From Clarkia xantiana subsp. parviflora (Eukaryota; Streptophyta; Magnoliopsida; Myrtales; Onagraceae), in the NCBI GenBank assembly GCA_036873135.1, contig JAPTYO010000026.1:4010001-4074000 (forward strand): DNA of 64,000 bases. The letters are read 5' to 3'. Each line of letters starts with the position of its first letter. Position 1 is the first letter of the stretch. Under the pieces are notes generated by a model, which did not search any database, was not told the origin of the DNA, and saw only the letters and a list, made by a program, of their open reading frames with translations. The translations under genes and the position numbers were made by a program. Shown here piece by piece: positions 30,869-42,636 of this stretch.

Positions 30869-32977
30869 ATTAACAGCTGTGAAAAGGCTAAGTCCACGAA
30901 GATGACAGTGAGATGTGGTATCCTGAAAAGTACAACCGACAATCCAATAAGTGCACAAGCACGCATCAAACACTTATGCAAACATCTATGCAATGAACGC
31001 TCCATGTGAGATAACTATGTACGTAATGACTTAATAGTCTTCGTGCAACAAGTAACAACCATCATGCAAGGGGGGCAAACCTCTCAACACATCGACTTAC
31101 ATGCCGACATCAAGCTCATGCTCGCAACACACATGATTACAAGGGTGAAATATTTTCTAAGTGTTTTGCTCAGGATGACAGTCAGCATATTGCAATCTGT
31201 CAGCATATTACTAAGTATCGACATGCTACTACGTGTCGACATACAACAAGCTGTCAGTATACTATCAAATATCTACGTACGACAAGGTGTCGACATGCAG
31301 CAAGATATGGCAGAAATATTTTTCTAAGTATTTTGCTTACGACATGGGACTATATGCGACAAGAAATCAACCGTCATAAAATATTGTCTAAGTATTTCCT
31401 TGATGACAACAATCAACAAGCGGTGTGGAATCAATTATCTAGGAGCATTCTCCAAGTATACTAGCATGACGATGGATAACGTACATCAAGTGGCAAATAT
31501 CAACTACTACGAAATATCTTCTAAGTGTTTCTATGCCGGCGATCGACAAGAATCATATGACGACATCAACGGTAACAAGCACTAGATATTATTGAAATAT
31601 TTTCTAAGTGTTTTAGCATATTTGCAGACAACGACCGACGATCATTACATGATCCTCAACATACATTGCCTAAGTTATCATTACCAACATACAACCATTG
31701 ACGACTATGTACGTACAGCTACCGACCATCAACATCGAGCATACTAAAACAATGGCTAAGGCATGGAGCAACATGTCGGCAATGAATACTATGCATAAGG
31801 GAATTATAACGATTCATTTGCACTTTTCTAATAAAAATTCAGCACTTAGAAATTGTTTGGCCGATTTGGGGTTAAGTACTCTAATGCATTTCATCAAACA
31901 CCTTGTATGCATGTTAAGATGACTAAACACATAGTGATTTCAAGATTGAATCAAGGCCAAACGAAGTCACAAAATGTCCAGCTATGTACGGAATTGGACT
32001 CACCAACACGAAGCAAGTCCGAATTGCTATTTGCCGTCACCCGGAAATTCACGCGCCTCCTGGAAAAGTCCACGCGCCGCCGCAGCAAATCCGACGCGCC
32101 GCCCCTCTCCTCTCACGTGCCGCTGTGGGTTACTCTTTGCTTGGGTAGACCTTGATCGATGTCGATTATGGTCTAATTACTCCAAATTTACACCTCCATA
32201 AGCTCCTTCTTCAACAAGCATTGAGAGCTTCTTGGAAAGCTATCAAGGGAGGATGTAAGCTAATGACTACTCTCTATCTATTTTCGTACAAGTCCCTAGC
32301 ATCATGTATGAGCATGTTTACATCTCTCCTATGCTTGCATTACATACATGCTCCTTAATGTTGCATGACGTTCTACGTACAACTATCATCGCACGTTGCA
32401 TACACATAGGCTATTATACGTGATATCATTTTTATATGTGCATGAATCTAATTTATGATTGCTACATGATTATTTTTGTAATCTAAGTATGAATTGTATG
32501 TTTACATGATATTGTATGTTTACATCATATTACATGCTTACATCATTTTCGATGTTTACATCATCCTTCATGTTGAAAATCATGCTCTCCATTTTTAAAT
32601 TGCTCTAAGTATTTTTCTTATTGCACAATTACATTATCCATACGCTATGTTGTCATCTCCATGTTATCATCATGTTACATGTTTACATCACATACCATAA
32701 TGACACCATGTTGCATATTTATTTATTATTCCAAGTATCTCGCTTATTGCATGATTATTACGAATAGGTCTTTAATTGCACGTTGTTAAATGTATACCGT
32801 CAGTTACGCTAACCCCGTGAACAGATTATGCACGTTTATCGAAAAAACAAAGATAGACGAATTTGTGCTTCGCGCATTTGATTGACAAACAGACCACCCC
32901 TGAGGTCAGTTCCGAACCTAAATTGGAAAAATATCCTATCTTAAATAGAGTCAAGCATGGGTTTTGAACTGCTTCTT
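30869..32977 (+). other. E1 region upstream of the antisense gene, non-coding
   Basis: AT-rich, with no supported gene. Five or more dispersed copies of a phrase like AAATATTTTCTAAGTGTTTT lie at 31148-31612, and short TTTACATCAT repeats at 32495-32570. Several small frames are open by chance. It would be the leader and promoter region of the antisense gene and the last part of the element RNA. Confidence 0.6.
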
Positions 32978-32991
32978 GACTCGGCGGCATG
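32978..32991 (+). other. Polypurine tract of E1
   Basis: GACTCGGCGGCATG directly precedes the LTR start. C1 has GACTCGGGGGCATG at the same place. This shows that the LTR at 32992 is the 3' LTR of E1. Confidence 0.65.
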
Positions 32992-34174
32992 TGTTGGATA
33001 TCTGTCCAAATCGGATTCGTATTTACGTTACGGACCTCGCAAACACGCCGGAACCACAAACGGATCTTACCGCAGTCACCCCGGGTCAAAACGGTCCGGA
33101 TGCGCGCCGCACCCGGACCGGGGGACTTCGGACAGGTCAGGATTGCCAAGGCAATCCGGACCATGTCGGATGTCGACATGGTCCGGACTGCCAACCGGTG
33201 CTGCGCGCTTACCCCTAGCACTGCGCGTTTATCCTTATTTTTACCAAGTATGAGAAGTCAGTGCGCACATAGCCAACCTCGATGTCGGTAAGCATTTTCT
33301 TGTAAACCGACATCGAATCGGGTACGGTTCTCGGGTTTCCTATAAATAGGGACCTAGACCTCCCATTTACCAATTTACTCGAAACTCTACAGAATTGGCT
33401 ATTTGTGCTCTGAATTCTCTTTACACTTTCTCTCTCTAAAATCCTGACTTTAGCATCGGAGAGGGCACAACCAGCACCACCCCCCCCTCTCCATGCTGGT
33501 TATCGCCGCTCTGCAGGACCTGGCTTATACAAGATCGGGATAGAAGCTAAAGACAATTCGGGATCGAGGCAAGAGCCAGAGTTAGTTCGGGGTTCGAGGT
33601 TCGTGAAAAGCAACCCGAGACATCCCAAGTGGAATCGATCTCAACATTTCCGGATTGCCTTAGCAATCCGGACCAGTCCGTTTTCCCGGCAATCCAGACC
33701 ATGTCGGATGTCGACATGGTCCGGACTGCCGACTGGTACTGCGCGTTTACCCCTAGCATTGCGCGTTTACCCTTATTTTTTCTAAGTATGAGAAGTCACT
33801 ACGCACATAGCCAACCTCGATGTCGGTAAGCGTTTTCCTGTAAACCGACATTGAACCGAATAAAACCGGGTACGGTTCTCGGGTTTCTTATAAATAGGGA
33901 CCTAGACTTCCCATTTGACAACTTAACTCGAAACTCTCCAGAATTGGCTATTTGTGCTATGACCTCTCTCTATACACTTTCTCTCTCTAAGATCGTGACT
34001 TTAGCATCGGAGAGGGCTCAACCAGCACCACCCCTCTCTCCATGCTGGTTATCGCCCGTTGTGCAGGACCTGGCGTATAGAAAATAGAGGTAGGAGCCAA
34101 AGTCAGTTCGAGGTTCGGGGATCGAGATCCGTAAAGAGCAACCCGAGGTATCTCAAGTGTAATCGACCTCAACA
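32992..34174 (+). repeat. E LTR with an internal ~538-base tandem duplication
   Basis: Starts TGTTGGATATC and ends CTCAACA. A first complete end (TCTCAACA) occurs already at 33646, and the sequence then restarts within the LTR: the block at 33151 onward repeats at about 33690 with an offset of 538. It thus has two TATAAATA boxes (33341-33348, 33889-33896) and two CATCGGAGAGGG motifs (about 33454 and 34003). It serves E1 as 3' LTR and E2 as 5' LTR. A 13-base perfect stem (CCGGACCATGTCG and its complement, 5-base loop) lies at 33156-33186. Confidence 0.8.
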
Positions 34175-34175
34175 C

Positions 34176-34190
34176 TTGGCCCCGTCAGCG
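34176..34190 (+). other. Primer binding site of E2 (variant)
   Basis: TTGGCCCCGTCAGCG follows the LTR end. It resembles the TTGGCGCCGTC of the other families but differs at several places, so it may be decayed or pair with another tRNA. Confidence 0.5.
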
Positions 34191-34225
34191 TTATTCGAGC
34201 AAGAAGCCATTCCATACCGCAAGCT

Positions 34226-36026
34226 TTGACAGGAAGACGTACGATGAAGGCGGGTGCGAGCAAGCCGAAGCTGACGAGAAGCCAATCAGGACCTTCTCAT
34301 ATTCAAGATGCAGAATCTACCGAAACCTCCATGCCAACCGCAAATGCGCCCTCTGCGCAGCATGGTCCCGACGTCCAGAACGAGGTACCAGTGCATGATT
34401 TCGAGCAAAGGACAGAAAGGAACGAAGAGTTCCCACACAAGATGCCAGTGACGGAGTGCAGCAGCAAGCAAGAGGCGCAAGCAACCTGCCACCAGTTACA
34501 CCTGCCATGATGGCCGCACTGGAAGAGCTCCTCGCATTCAGGTAGACTCTAAAGAACCAGGGATACACGGCACCCCAGCCACCACCTCCGTCAGCTAGCG
34601 AGCATGCTGCACCTACGAGGGAGATGTCGCATGGTGTCAACCATCAAGGGCCGCAGCATCCAGAAGGCGAAGGATATTTTGAAGGTACCTACCAGTACCG
34701 GCAGGCAAGGCAGGAAGCAACACATTCATACACTCCAAGTGTTGGTGTGAAGCAGCAGCAGCAAGGAGTAAGATGGAAGCAAACCCCTGTGAACAACTCA
34801 CAGCGGCCACAAAAGGAAGGCAACTTCAAGTCAGCGAGCCATACCGACATGCACAAGGAAGGTAATTTCAAGGAAGCAAGTCGTGCTCATACATACAATG
34901 AAGGGTGGAGGAAGCTCGCATGCAACAGTGACATCCTAGTCACGGGACTTACGGCTAAGGTCTTGGAAGAGATGATCGAAAAGAAGACTAAGCAGTCAAA
35001 GATGAAGGGAATGCATGCCCTTGAAGAGAACGCGTCGCATCCGTTCTCCGACGAGCTAGTTTACAGTCGCGTCCCAGATGCTCTCTACCGAGTTGGAGGA
35101 GAGAAATACAGAGGAAAAGGAGATCCGATCGAACATGTTCAACAACATGAAGCCTCCTTGCTAGGACGAACTGACAATCTGCATCATGTCGCCATGACAT
35201 TCCCCAAAACCCTTGTGGGAACTGCCGCACACTGGTTCTTTTCACTACCATGCGGAAGTGTTACATCGTGAGCATACCTGAAGGCGAAGTTTATTCAAAG
35301 ATACATGGGAGAGCGCACACTCCTAAAGGGACCAAATGCATTGAACGAGGTGGTAGAACAAAATGATGAGTCATTAGCGGTTTACTACATCCGTTTCAAC
35401 CAAAATGTCGCAGACATTCAGGGCAACCTCAATGAAGGAGAGATCGTGTGTGCTTTCATTGGGAACTTAGGCTGAAGAGGGTTTTCCCTAGCGGAGAAGA
35501 TGTCGAGGCGCCCCGCGGAGACACTTGAAGAATTGGCAGCAAGAGTAAAAGAGTTCATGGATCTAGAAAGATTTCGGGATCAACATAAAGCGAAATTCAG
35601 CGGAGCCCGTGCTAAAGAGAAGCAGGAGAGACCTCAACAAGGTTCGCAACAACCAAGGCAATTCCTGTCGTAGAAAAGGCCGTTCCAGCCGGAATTCCTA
35701 AGACCAAAGGAAGTGAACTTAGCAGACTGCGTTCCCTTGAATACACCACTCTCCGTGTTCCTGAAAAAGATGTAGGAAGACAACAAGTGGAGGGAGCCGG
35801 AAAACTTCCGAAAAGGTCCACTTGGAAAGCAAAAAGACAAATGATGCGAAAACCATGAAGTCTATGGCCACGAAACGGACAGCTGTGTCAGCCTAAGATT
35901 CCGTGTAAACAACTTCATCCTCAAAGGAGAACTCAAGCAATACGTGGATCAAGGAGACAAGCGCCAAAAGAAGAACCATGCTGAGCCATTCGGAAAGATG
36001 AACAAGGGAAATGAGAAAATGGACGT
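34226..36026 (+). pseudogene. gag: E2 gag (broken)
   Basis: 34226-34510 is a disordered, Gln/Thr-rich N-terminus in one frame; a frameshift near 34490 leads to the frame of 34624-35271, with the capsid motifs KYRGKGDPIEHVQQHEASLL and HWFFSLPCGS. That frame continues with TGA at 35269, TGA at 35473, TAG at 35671, TAG at 35773 and TGA at 35842 through the capsid end (YYIRFNQNVADIQGNL), the zinc knuckle (CENHEVYGHETDSC) and the block ELKQYVDQGDKRQKK. Family membership is clear; this copy is non-functional. Confidence 0.83.
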
Positions 36027-36600
36027 CAAACCGCCACCTGCGAAGCGTGGCGTCATCAATGTGATTCATGTAGGGCCAGCTGCAGGGGGAAGCATTTCTA
36101 ATGCTCGTGATGTCTATGCTGCACAACTACAAGTTTTGCCCAAGTATGGAAAAAGATGCCAAACAGAGAAGGAAGACGTGATCATCCTATTTTCAAACGC
36201 TGACAAGAAGCACATAGTCTACCCCCACGATGATGCTCTTGTCATTACGATGGATGTTAACGGATACAACGTGCGAAGGATATTGGTGGATGGTGGAAGT
36301 GCCGCAAACTTACTGCATGTAGAAGTTCTCAAGAAGTTGGGAAAAACGGAAGACGATCATTCGCCAAGTACATTCCCGCTAGTCAGCTTCGAAGTAGCTG
36401 CAACTTACCCATTAGGTGAGCACCCTACGAGCATACAACGGCATACTAGGAAGAACGAAAATCAACCCGCACGACATCGTGCCGTCCACTGCCCACCAAA
36501 AGATGAAGTTCCTAACTCCTCATGGGATTGGCGAGGTGCTAGGCGACCAAACAGCCGAACGGAAGTGCTACGTCAACGCTCTAAGGAAGATGAAGCATGT
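36027..36600 (+). pseudogene. E2 protease, internally deleted
   Basis: Follows gag in the frame 35944-36654 (GVINVIHVGPAAGG, PHDDALVITMDV, VDGGSAANLL). About 78 bases present in E1 are missing after the motif ATYPLG near 36415; the second half (YNGILGRTKIN) reads in the frame 36416-37309. The active-site Asp is kept but the fold is incomplete. Confidence 0.8.
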
Positions 36601-37309
36601 TTCCATTTCCATGATAGAAATTGGCGTAAAAAGAAAGTTGTTCGCTACAAGTGATGATGATGAACAGAAAAAGGAGTTAACACCAAGAGCTGGACTCGAT
36701 AGGATGCTCTTCCCAACAAGACAAAGTGTCCTAGATGTTAGACAAGGACAAGAAGAGTACACCACAACTTACTTTAGGAGGTTCGCCCAAAATGAAACCG
36801 CACTAAGGGCAACCAAAAAAGAAGTCATCACTGCGTTTTACTTGAACATGAACGCGCCAACGTTTTTGCTGTTCGGAAGAATATATGGATGGCGTACAAC
36901 CAAGACGATGGCATGCCTGAAGGATACGTTGGAAACTGCAATCTCTTGTGAACGCGAGCTGGGGTGGGGTATGCCTCTCAGCTCGAATCAGGAAGCTCAG
37001 ACTTCAAGAGAACCAGGAAGCTCAAGCGTCGAATACCCTGACATCTTTACTCCCTTAAACACGGAGGTTGAAGAGATATACATTAAGCTCCTAGAAAACA
37101 AGCTTCCGGGTCCACTCGAGCCAATGACTGCCTTCTTAGGTAGAAACGTCGAAGATTGGAGCCGATACCACCAAACATGGGGGCACCATACTAACAGCTA
37201 CTTAACTTTGAGAATGGAGATCGAGGAGTTCATTGCACATGGAGCTTTGGGAAGCTATGTTGCAAGAGACGATGCTCGTCCACCACCAAGACATCTCAAA
37301 GGGAGATAG
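36601..37309 (+). CDS. E2 second Gag-like module (Gag'), open to its stop
   Basis: The C-terminal two-thirds of the 36416-37309 frame. It contains YFRRFAQN, VITAFYLNMN, TMACLKDTLETAI, then a conserved tail EVEEIYIKLLENKLPG, AFLGRNVEDW and YHQTWGHHTNS, and ends with an arginine-rich stretch. In order and motifs it repeats the Gag capsid end and zinc knuckle, and it aligns with the C1 module (EEIFHKHLKQELP, AFLGRDAQGW, YHGTWGHQTNNC). In this copy the last knuckle Cys is Tyr. The stop TAG at 37307 is shared with E1. Role unknown; RNA or Gag binding is a guess from the similarity. Confidence 0.75.
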
Positions 37310-38782
37310 ACTATCCACTATTTATCTATCTTTACATCTTTGTCAACATGTCCATTCTAGCTGAGAACTTAAGTGTTGTTTACGCTTCTGTACTTAGAAA
37401 TATTTCGGAAAGAGCGACCAGTAGACGCCTTCCTGCAATTGATTGTACGCATAACAAAATTCTAATGAAGATTAATCTACTTTCGTAGGTACATCTCTAT
37501 AATACGCATTTTACTTCGGATTAACACCAAGTAACAAACAACGAGCATATTACTCATATCAACAACTCAAGTCATTATCCTATGCAACTTATATTATGCG
37601 GCATCAAGAAGATTATTATCAACAATACAAGCTAAACACTATGTGTAACGAGGAATTTATGTTATACAACGCCAACATATCTATTATCTACACCAACAAG
37701 GAGTTTATTTCTCCATCTGTAACGTCGTCTATCTCAAGAAGATGTCGGCAACACAAAGCCATCGCACTATGTGCACAGTCAACTTATATGTCGCAATGAC
37801 AACTTGCGGATTATCTGCAAAAAGGTACTTATAAAAATTCTCTACTCAAAGTGACGGCTATTCCAAAGACGTCAAATACATGCAATATCTTGGAAAAACA
37901 CCAAGGTCTACTATCAAAATGACGACTATTCCAAAGGCGTCAACAACAAGCAATATCTTGGATAAACACCAAGATTTACTATCAAAAGTAGCATGCTGCG
38001 ACATCCTCTTTGCAAGGGCAAACCCCATGCTTACTTCTAAAAAATGACATGCTGTGAAATCCTCTTAGAGGCAAATCCTCATGTTCATAGCCATTCCCTG
38101 CATACAAACCAGGATGCGGCACTTAGGTGGGACTGATCACCCCATCGTGGCGGAAGTCCTCTTGTTAGACGACAACCCCACACATCTACAAAGTATGTAC
38201 ATCCCTCTTAAGGGTCCATACGCCATGAAGATACATTCCTTGATAGGATAGCATCATGTATACTCAAACTATTCATATCCTCTTAAGGATGCAGACATAA
38301 TGAAGACCTATACCTTAAGTGGGCAGGCTTCATTCAAAAACGCTAGCAGGAGCGCATCCTGTTTGAAAAACTCATTAAACTTACAAGTCGAGTCTTGTAA
38401 AACGTCGCCTTAGAATGGAACTAAGAGACGGTATAAACTTAAGTCTTGCTTCGTCAAGACGACACTGCTACATGTCAAGTGCCAGTGCCGAGTGCCAAGT
38501 GCCAAGTGCCCGCGCCAAGTACATTACTATCTACAATACTACAAGTACCAAGTGTACATATCATGCAATGCGCAAGTCGCAACATTGGATGTTTATCCAT
38601 TATAACAAGGAGATCAATCTTATCATGCAAGTCCAATACATACGGACAATGAAGATAACTCAACGTATGAAATATTACTAGCAAGTTATCACATGTTTAT
38701 TATTATTGAAAAGAGGTACAAGTGACAAAATACCATGCAAGTAAACCTGATACCCTCCAAGAGATAACAACATATCCAAATG
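37310..38782 (+). other. E2 3' UTR, non-coding
   Basis: Copy of 16430-18001 with indels. No gene is supported; the small open frames lack matching frames in E1. It carries the same GCATGCTGCGACATCCTCTT phrase (37990-38015) but fewer copies of it. Confidence 0.7.
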
Positions 38783-39482
38783 ACTAAGATAACATCTTCT
38801 TGAAGTCAACATCAAGTGCAATATCATCATTACCATATCCATAGATCATGGAGAGAGAAGCCGCTTCAGCTTCCTTACGCTGTAAATCCGCAACATGGTT
38901 AACAACAAATGAAGAAAAAAGACCTAACTTGTCGAACGGAAAGTCGGGGGCAAGCGTGCGTACTCTGCCAATATAATCTTTGGCAAACTAATCAATCATA
39001 GATGAAGACTTCGCCTTGGCGGCAGCAAGGACGGCAGCAGCATGGGCAAGGGTGCTAGGATACTCGACAACTCCCTTCTCAACTCCTGCTTTATGTGTTT
39101 CCTCACGTATTGAGGCAAGCGCGACATCATGGGCGCTACTACTCTCTGCAATTTGCTTCTTGATAGCAGCAATCTCAGCCTCAAGTTGCTCAACATGGGC
39201 GCGACGAGCAGTAATGCGTGTATCAAAATCAGCAAACTTGGAGTTCATGTTTTGCACCTCCTCCTCGTACTGTGCAAGCTCGCGAGTACTGTGCATTGCT
39301 CGCAAGATCCAACACAAAGGATTAGATGTTCATCATCCTTGAAATAGCCTAAGTACAACAAACCAAACAACAAGACGATCAATGCAAGGCATATGCTTAC
39401 AGCATGCAAACATAGAAGTTAAAGCAATGCTTAACGGTGCAAATTCAGCCAAGCTACTCTCAACATATGCTTGCTTCCTCGT
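38783..39482 (-). pseudogene. 3' part of the E2 antisense gene
   Basis: The last exon (39348-38783) encodes the coiled coil (AHVEQLEAEIAAIKKQI) with a TAG at 38785-38783. Compared with E1, part of the exon start is deleted near 39300 and a stop lies near 38988. The intron 39433-39349 has acceptor ACTTAG, but its donor reads GTTAAG where E1 has GGTAAG. The gene is then cut by the B2 LTR. Confidence 0.7.
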
Positions 39483-40168
39483 TGATGGGTTTTGATATAG
39501 CCTTCAGGCCCATTAACGGCGATTAAACGACGAAGTAGGCCCACTGGACCCCACAAGAGGCTCAGAAGACCAATACGAGAGGTCCCGACAAGGTCGGTCC
39601 CGACATACGAGTTGAACGCCCCCGATCCTATGCCTTTAAGTAGGCCCCGATGATATGTCTTTAAGTAGGCCCCGATGATATGCCTTTAAGTAGGTCCCGA
39701 TGATATGCCTATGAGTAGGCCCTAATGTCAAATCCCTGAGAAGCTGGCCCTGTCCCGATGACGAGGGGCCCCGAGCGGTGACCAAAGGAGATAACTCTGG
39801 AGTCCCCGACATCCCTCGGGACTTGCCACCAGAGAACGAGGCCGAGAAACACGCCCACTATCAACATAGTGGGGGAGTGGCCTGAAAAGACGGAACGTGG
39901 GCTACTGGCCGAGATAAACAGAACATGGCAGTTATCTCCACAGGTAACTGAGGTGACCCCTCCCTTATATAAATGAAGGTGTTACCTCAGGATTTTTACG
40001 TTGAACATTTACATACTGATACTTACCAGTTTCATCGAGATACTCATTTAAGCATCGGAGAGGGATTCTGGGTCACCGCCCGGTCTATCCCCTTCTTGAA
40101 GGTTACTTGGAGCGAAGGAGTTTGGATTTCCGTCTAGAACGTATCGGAGTTCCAACGGTGATCCAACA
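39483..40168 (+). repeat. 5' LTR of B2
   Basis: 686 bases, TGATGGGTTTTG to CCAACA. Minisatellite of 24-25 base units with TTTAAGTAGGCCCCGATGAT at about 39625-39730; TATATAAA at 39966-39973; GCATCGGAGAGGG near 40050. Confidence 0.9.
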
Positions 40169-40169
40169 T

Positions 40170-40187
40170 TGGCGCCGTCTGTGGGAA
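40170..40187 (+). other. Primer binding site of B2
   Basis: TGGCGCCGTCTGTGGGAA, one base after the LTR; unmutated form of the shared PBS. Confidence 0.8.
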
Positions 40188-40204
40188 CGAAGTAAAAAGA
40201 AAAA

Positions 40205-41548
40205 ATGGCTTCTACCCGTTCGATGGCTGGCTAGCAAAAGAGGAGACAAGGACAATCCGGTGGTTCCCGTAACCCTGCTGGAACTCTGAATTCAGGGCCA
40301 CCGGAACGCACTGTTGATCTGAATGATCCTTCCCCAACTGTTCCCCAAACAAGAGGGCATCATGAAGATCGTGAAGATTCCATTCGAAACTCGTCGGAGA
40401 GCCGGGAAGAGATCCCGAGGAGGGACCAGGATGCACCTGCAAATCCGAACATGTCAAAGGGAGGCTCTCCTGGACCGAAGGGAGGCCGCCAAGAAGAAGG
40501 AGGAGGAGTTACCTCCACCTCCGTCGATGGAGAGTCGGGACGGGCAAGAGGCCCAACCTGGGCACCAGGACAAGGGCAAGGAGCCTGCCCTATCGGAGCA
40601 ATTCGTGGTCGATGGCCCTGGACCTGTGCATCATAGGACCATTCCTCTCAATGGGCCTATCACCCCCGACCAGGTGGTGAAGATTGTGAACATTTGCATG
40701 GGCGACCAGAAGAAGATGATGATGGAGCTGAGGGATCGATCCACTCATCCCTTCGTCCCTTGATTGGTGAACACCACTGCCCCGCCAGGACTGGGCATCC
40801 CGACAATTAAGGAGTACGATGGCGAGGGAGAGCCCGTTCGTCATGTCCAGAAGCATGTCATGGATTGTTTAGGCAGAGCCCCGAATGATGATATCGTGTG
40901 AGTTTTGTTCCCAGGCACACTCGGTGAGAGGGTCCTGACGTGGTTCTTCAGCCTTCCCCCAGGGTGCATCTCTAGCTGGACCCAGATGCATGATCGATTC
41001 ATCCAGCAGTACCAGGGCTGTCGGCGTCTCCTGAAAAGCGCGAGGTTCCTAGCGGAGGTGGTACAGAGGCCCGACGAATCTCTGGCGCATTACTACCAGA
41101 GGTACACTGCCAGCGTGGCCGAGATTGATGAGGAAATGACGGAGGGAGTGACTATCCGTACCTTCATTCGGAACCTGACTGCACCGTATAGTTCTGACCT
41201 AATGCACAGCGTAGCTGAGAAGGCTGTGTTGATCATGGAGGCGCTGCAGAAGAGAGTGAAGTAGCAAATCGATGTCCAGGAGTCGAAGATAGCTGCCGGA
41301 GACCTCGATCCTCCAAAACCAAACAAGGGGAAGCAGTCGTTCAAACCCTCGGACGATCACAGGAGGAAAGATAAACCCGATAATAGTCGGGGTCGAGGTC
41401 GCCCCGATCTGAGGGAAGACAAGCGTTCCTCGAAGTCGGACAAGCGAAGGACCACTACACCCCTCTCATTTGTTCCATGGGTGCTGTGCTGGCGGTGATG
41501 GACTGACAGGGTATCGCCATGTATCCCCCGAAAAAAGATTGAGAGTCC
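40205..41548 (+). pseudogene. gag: B2 gag (broken)
   Basis: ATG at 40205 (MASTRSMAG) is followed by TAG at 40232. About 40 bases are deleted near 40455 relative to B1, shifting the frame. Frame 40323-40763 covers the acidic N-terminus up to RDRSTHPFVP, then TGA 40761, TGA 40899, TAG 41262, a one-base deletion near 41446, an extra TGA near 41504 (CGA in B0) and TGA near 41540. Apart from the extra TGA the lesions equal those of B0. Confidence 0.87.
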
Positions 41549-42636
41549 ATGGGAGCCCGCACTGATCGTTATTGTTGCTTTCACCGTGCCAACGGTCACG
41601 ACTCTAACCATTGTCGGAAGTTGAAGAAAGAGATTGAGAAGCTGATCCAGAAGGGGAAGCTCAAGGAATTTGTGGCAGGACAACGGGGACGATCCCGCTC
41701 CCGGTCCCGTTCCCGATCCCGTGGTCGATCCCCGAAGAAGGATAAGCCCGAGTCTTCCAATGCCCGCAAGGAGAAGCGGGGAACTATTAATGTGATTCAT
41801 GGAGGACTGTCTGCAGGAGGAGATACTACGGCAGCTCGGGAGGTCTATGCTTCTCGGATTCCCATTGCTGTGGTACTAGGCAAGAGGGCCCGAAATTGGA
41901 CTCCGAAAGAAGAAATGGTGATTCCCTTCTCAGCAAAGGACCTAATAGGTGTGGAGACCCCGCACGATGATGCTTTAGTTGTGACCCTGAACGTGGATGG
42001 GAACGAGATGAAACGAATCCTGACTGATGGAGGGAGCTCCTCCGATATTCTGTTCATGGATGCACTGGAGGCTATGGGAAAAACCAGGAAGGACTTAAAG
42101 CCCGCAGACTTCCCGATGGTCGGATTTTCTGGCTCCACCTCTTACCCGGTGGGGATGATTACTTTACCGGATGAGTTCGGTAGTGCCTGGAAGTCAAAGA
42201 AGAGGAACGTGGAATTCGTGGTGGTCAAGTCCGCGGGGACCTATAATGCAATTATCGGGAGGACTACAATCAACCCGCTGGGGGCAGTTGCCTCAACTGT
42301 CCATCAGAAGCAGAAGTTCCCGACTGAATCAGGGAGGTCCAGGGCGATCAGATAGCTTCCAGGAGGTGCTATGTCAATCCCACCCGAAGGAAGAATCGGG
42401 AGGCTATGAATGTTTACCAGACTGACGCTGATCCCCGAGAGGAGTTTGGGCGTCCCGCCCCGATGGAAGATTTGAAGGAGGTCGAGATTGATGGGCCTCA
42501 GAGGAAGGTGAAAATCGGGTCCGCTCTGTCGGAGGAGACGGCCCGAGAACTGATTGACTTGCTGAAGGAGTTCAAGGAGCTGTTTGCATGGTCCCCAAGC
42601 GACATGCCAGGAATCAGTCCCGATGTAATTACTCAC
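41549..42636 (+). pseudogene. B2 zinc knuckle, RS repeat, protease, RT linker
   Basis: Frame 41549-42355 encodes YCCFHRANGHDSNHC, the RS repeat and the protease (TDGGSSSDILF); a frameshift near 42330 leads to frame 42406-42636. The coding sequence is cut after CTCAC, where A2 is inserted, and resumes at 62498. Confidence 0.86.

Larger units (their letters stand above)
14537..34174 (+). mobile_element. E1: 5'-truncated E-family element, interrupted by B1
   Basis: E1 enters in the middle of gag, runs through protease, the second Gag-like module, a long 3' UTR and the antisense gene, and ends with PPT and LTR at 32978-34174. It is split by the full-length B1 element (18124-28752) inside the last exon of its antisense gene. 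There is no RT, RNase H or integrase between the second Gag module and the 3' UTR. E2 is a close second copy and shows the same order, so the absence of pol is not a deletion peculiar to E1. Confidence 0.82.
34175..39482 (+). mobile_element. E2: E-family internal region, cut by B2
   Basis: PBS-like sequence, gag, protease, Gag', 3' UTR and the last exons of the antisense gene in the same order as E1, ending where the B2 LTR starts (39483, preceded by CTCGT). Gag' is followed directly by UTR, with no RT, RNase H or integrase. Its likeness to E1 (14537-18123, 28758-29340) is high over long stretches. Confidence 0.85.
39483..42636 (+). mobile_element. B2, 5' part: LTR, gag, protease (interrupted by A2)
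   Basis: B-family element inserted into the antisense gene of E2 after CTCGT. It is interrupted by A2 at 42636 and resumes at 62493. Near-identical to B0 from 40499 on. Its 3' end lies outside the window, so the second target-site copy cannot be checked. Confidence 0.9.

Noticed and set aside
31043..32358. Small plus-strand frames (60-100 residues) as genes
   Set aside because: AT-rich, low-complexity, no relatives in the matching part of E2 or C1, no domain features.
32840..33300. Open frames on both strands of the E LTR
   Set aside because: They coincide with the palindromic, GC-rich U3 part of the LTR; three overlapping frames on one strand point to composition rather than coding.
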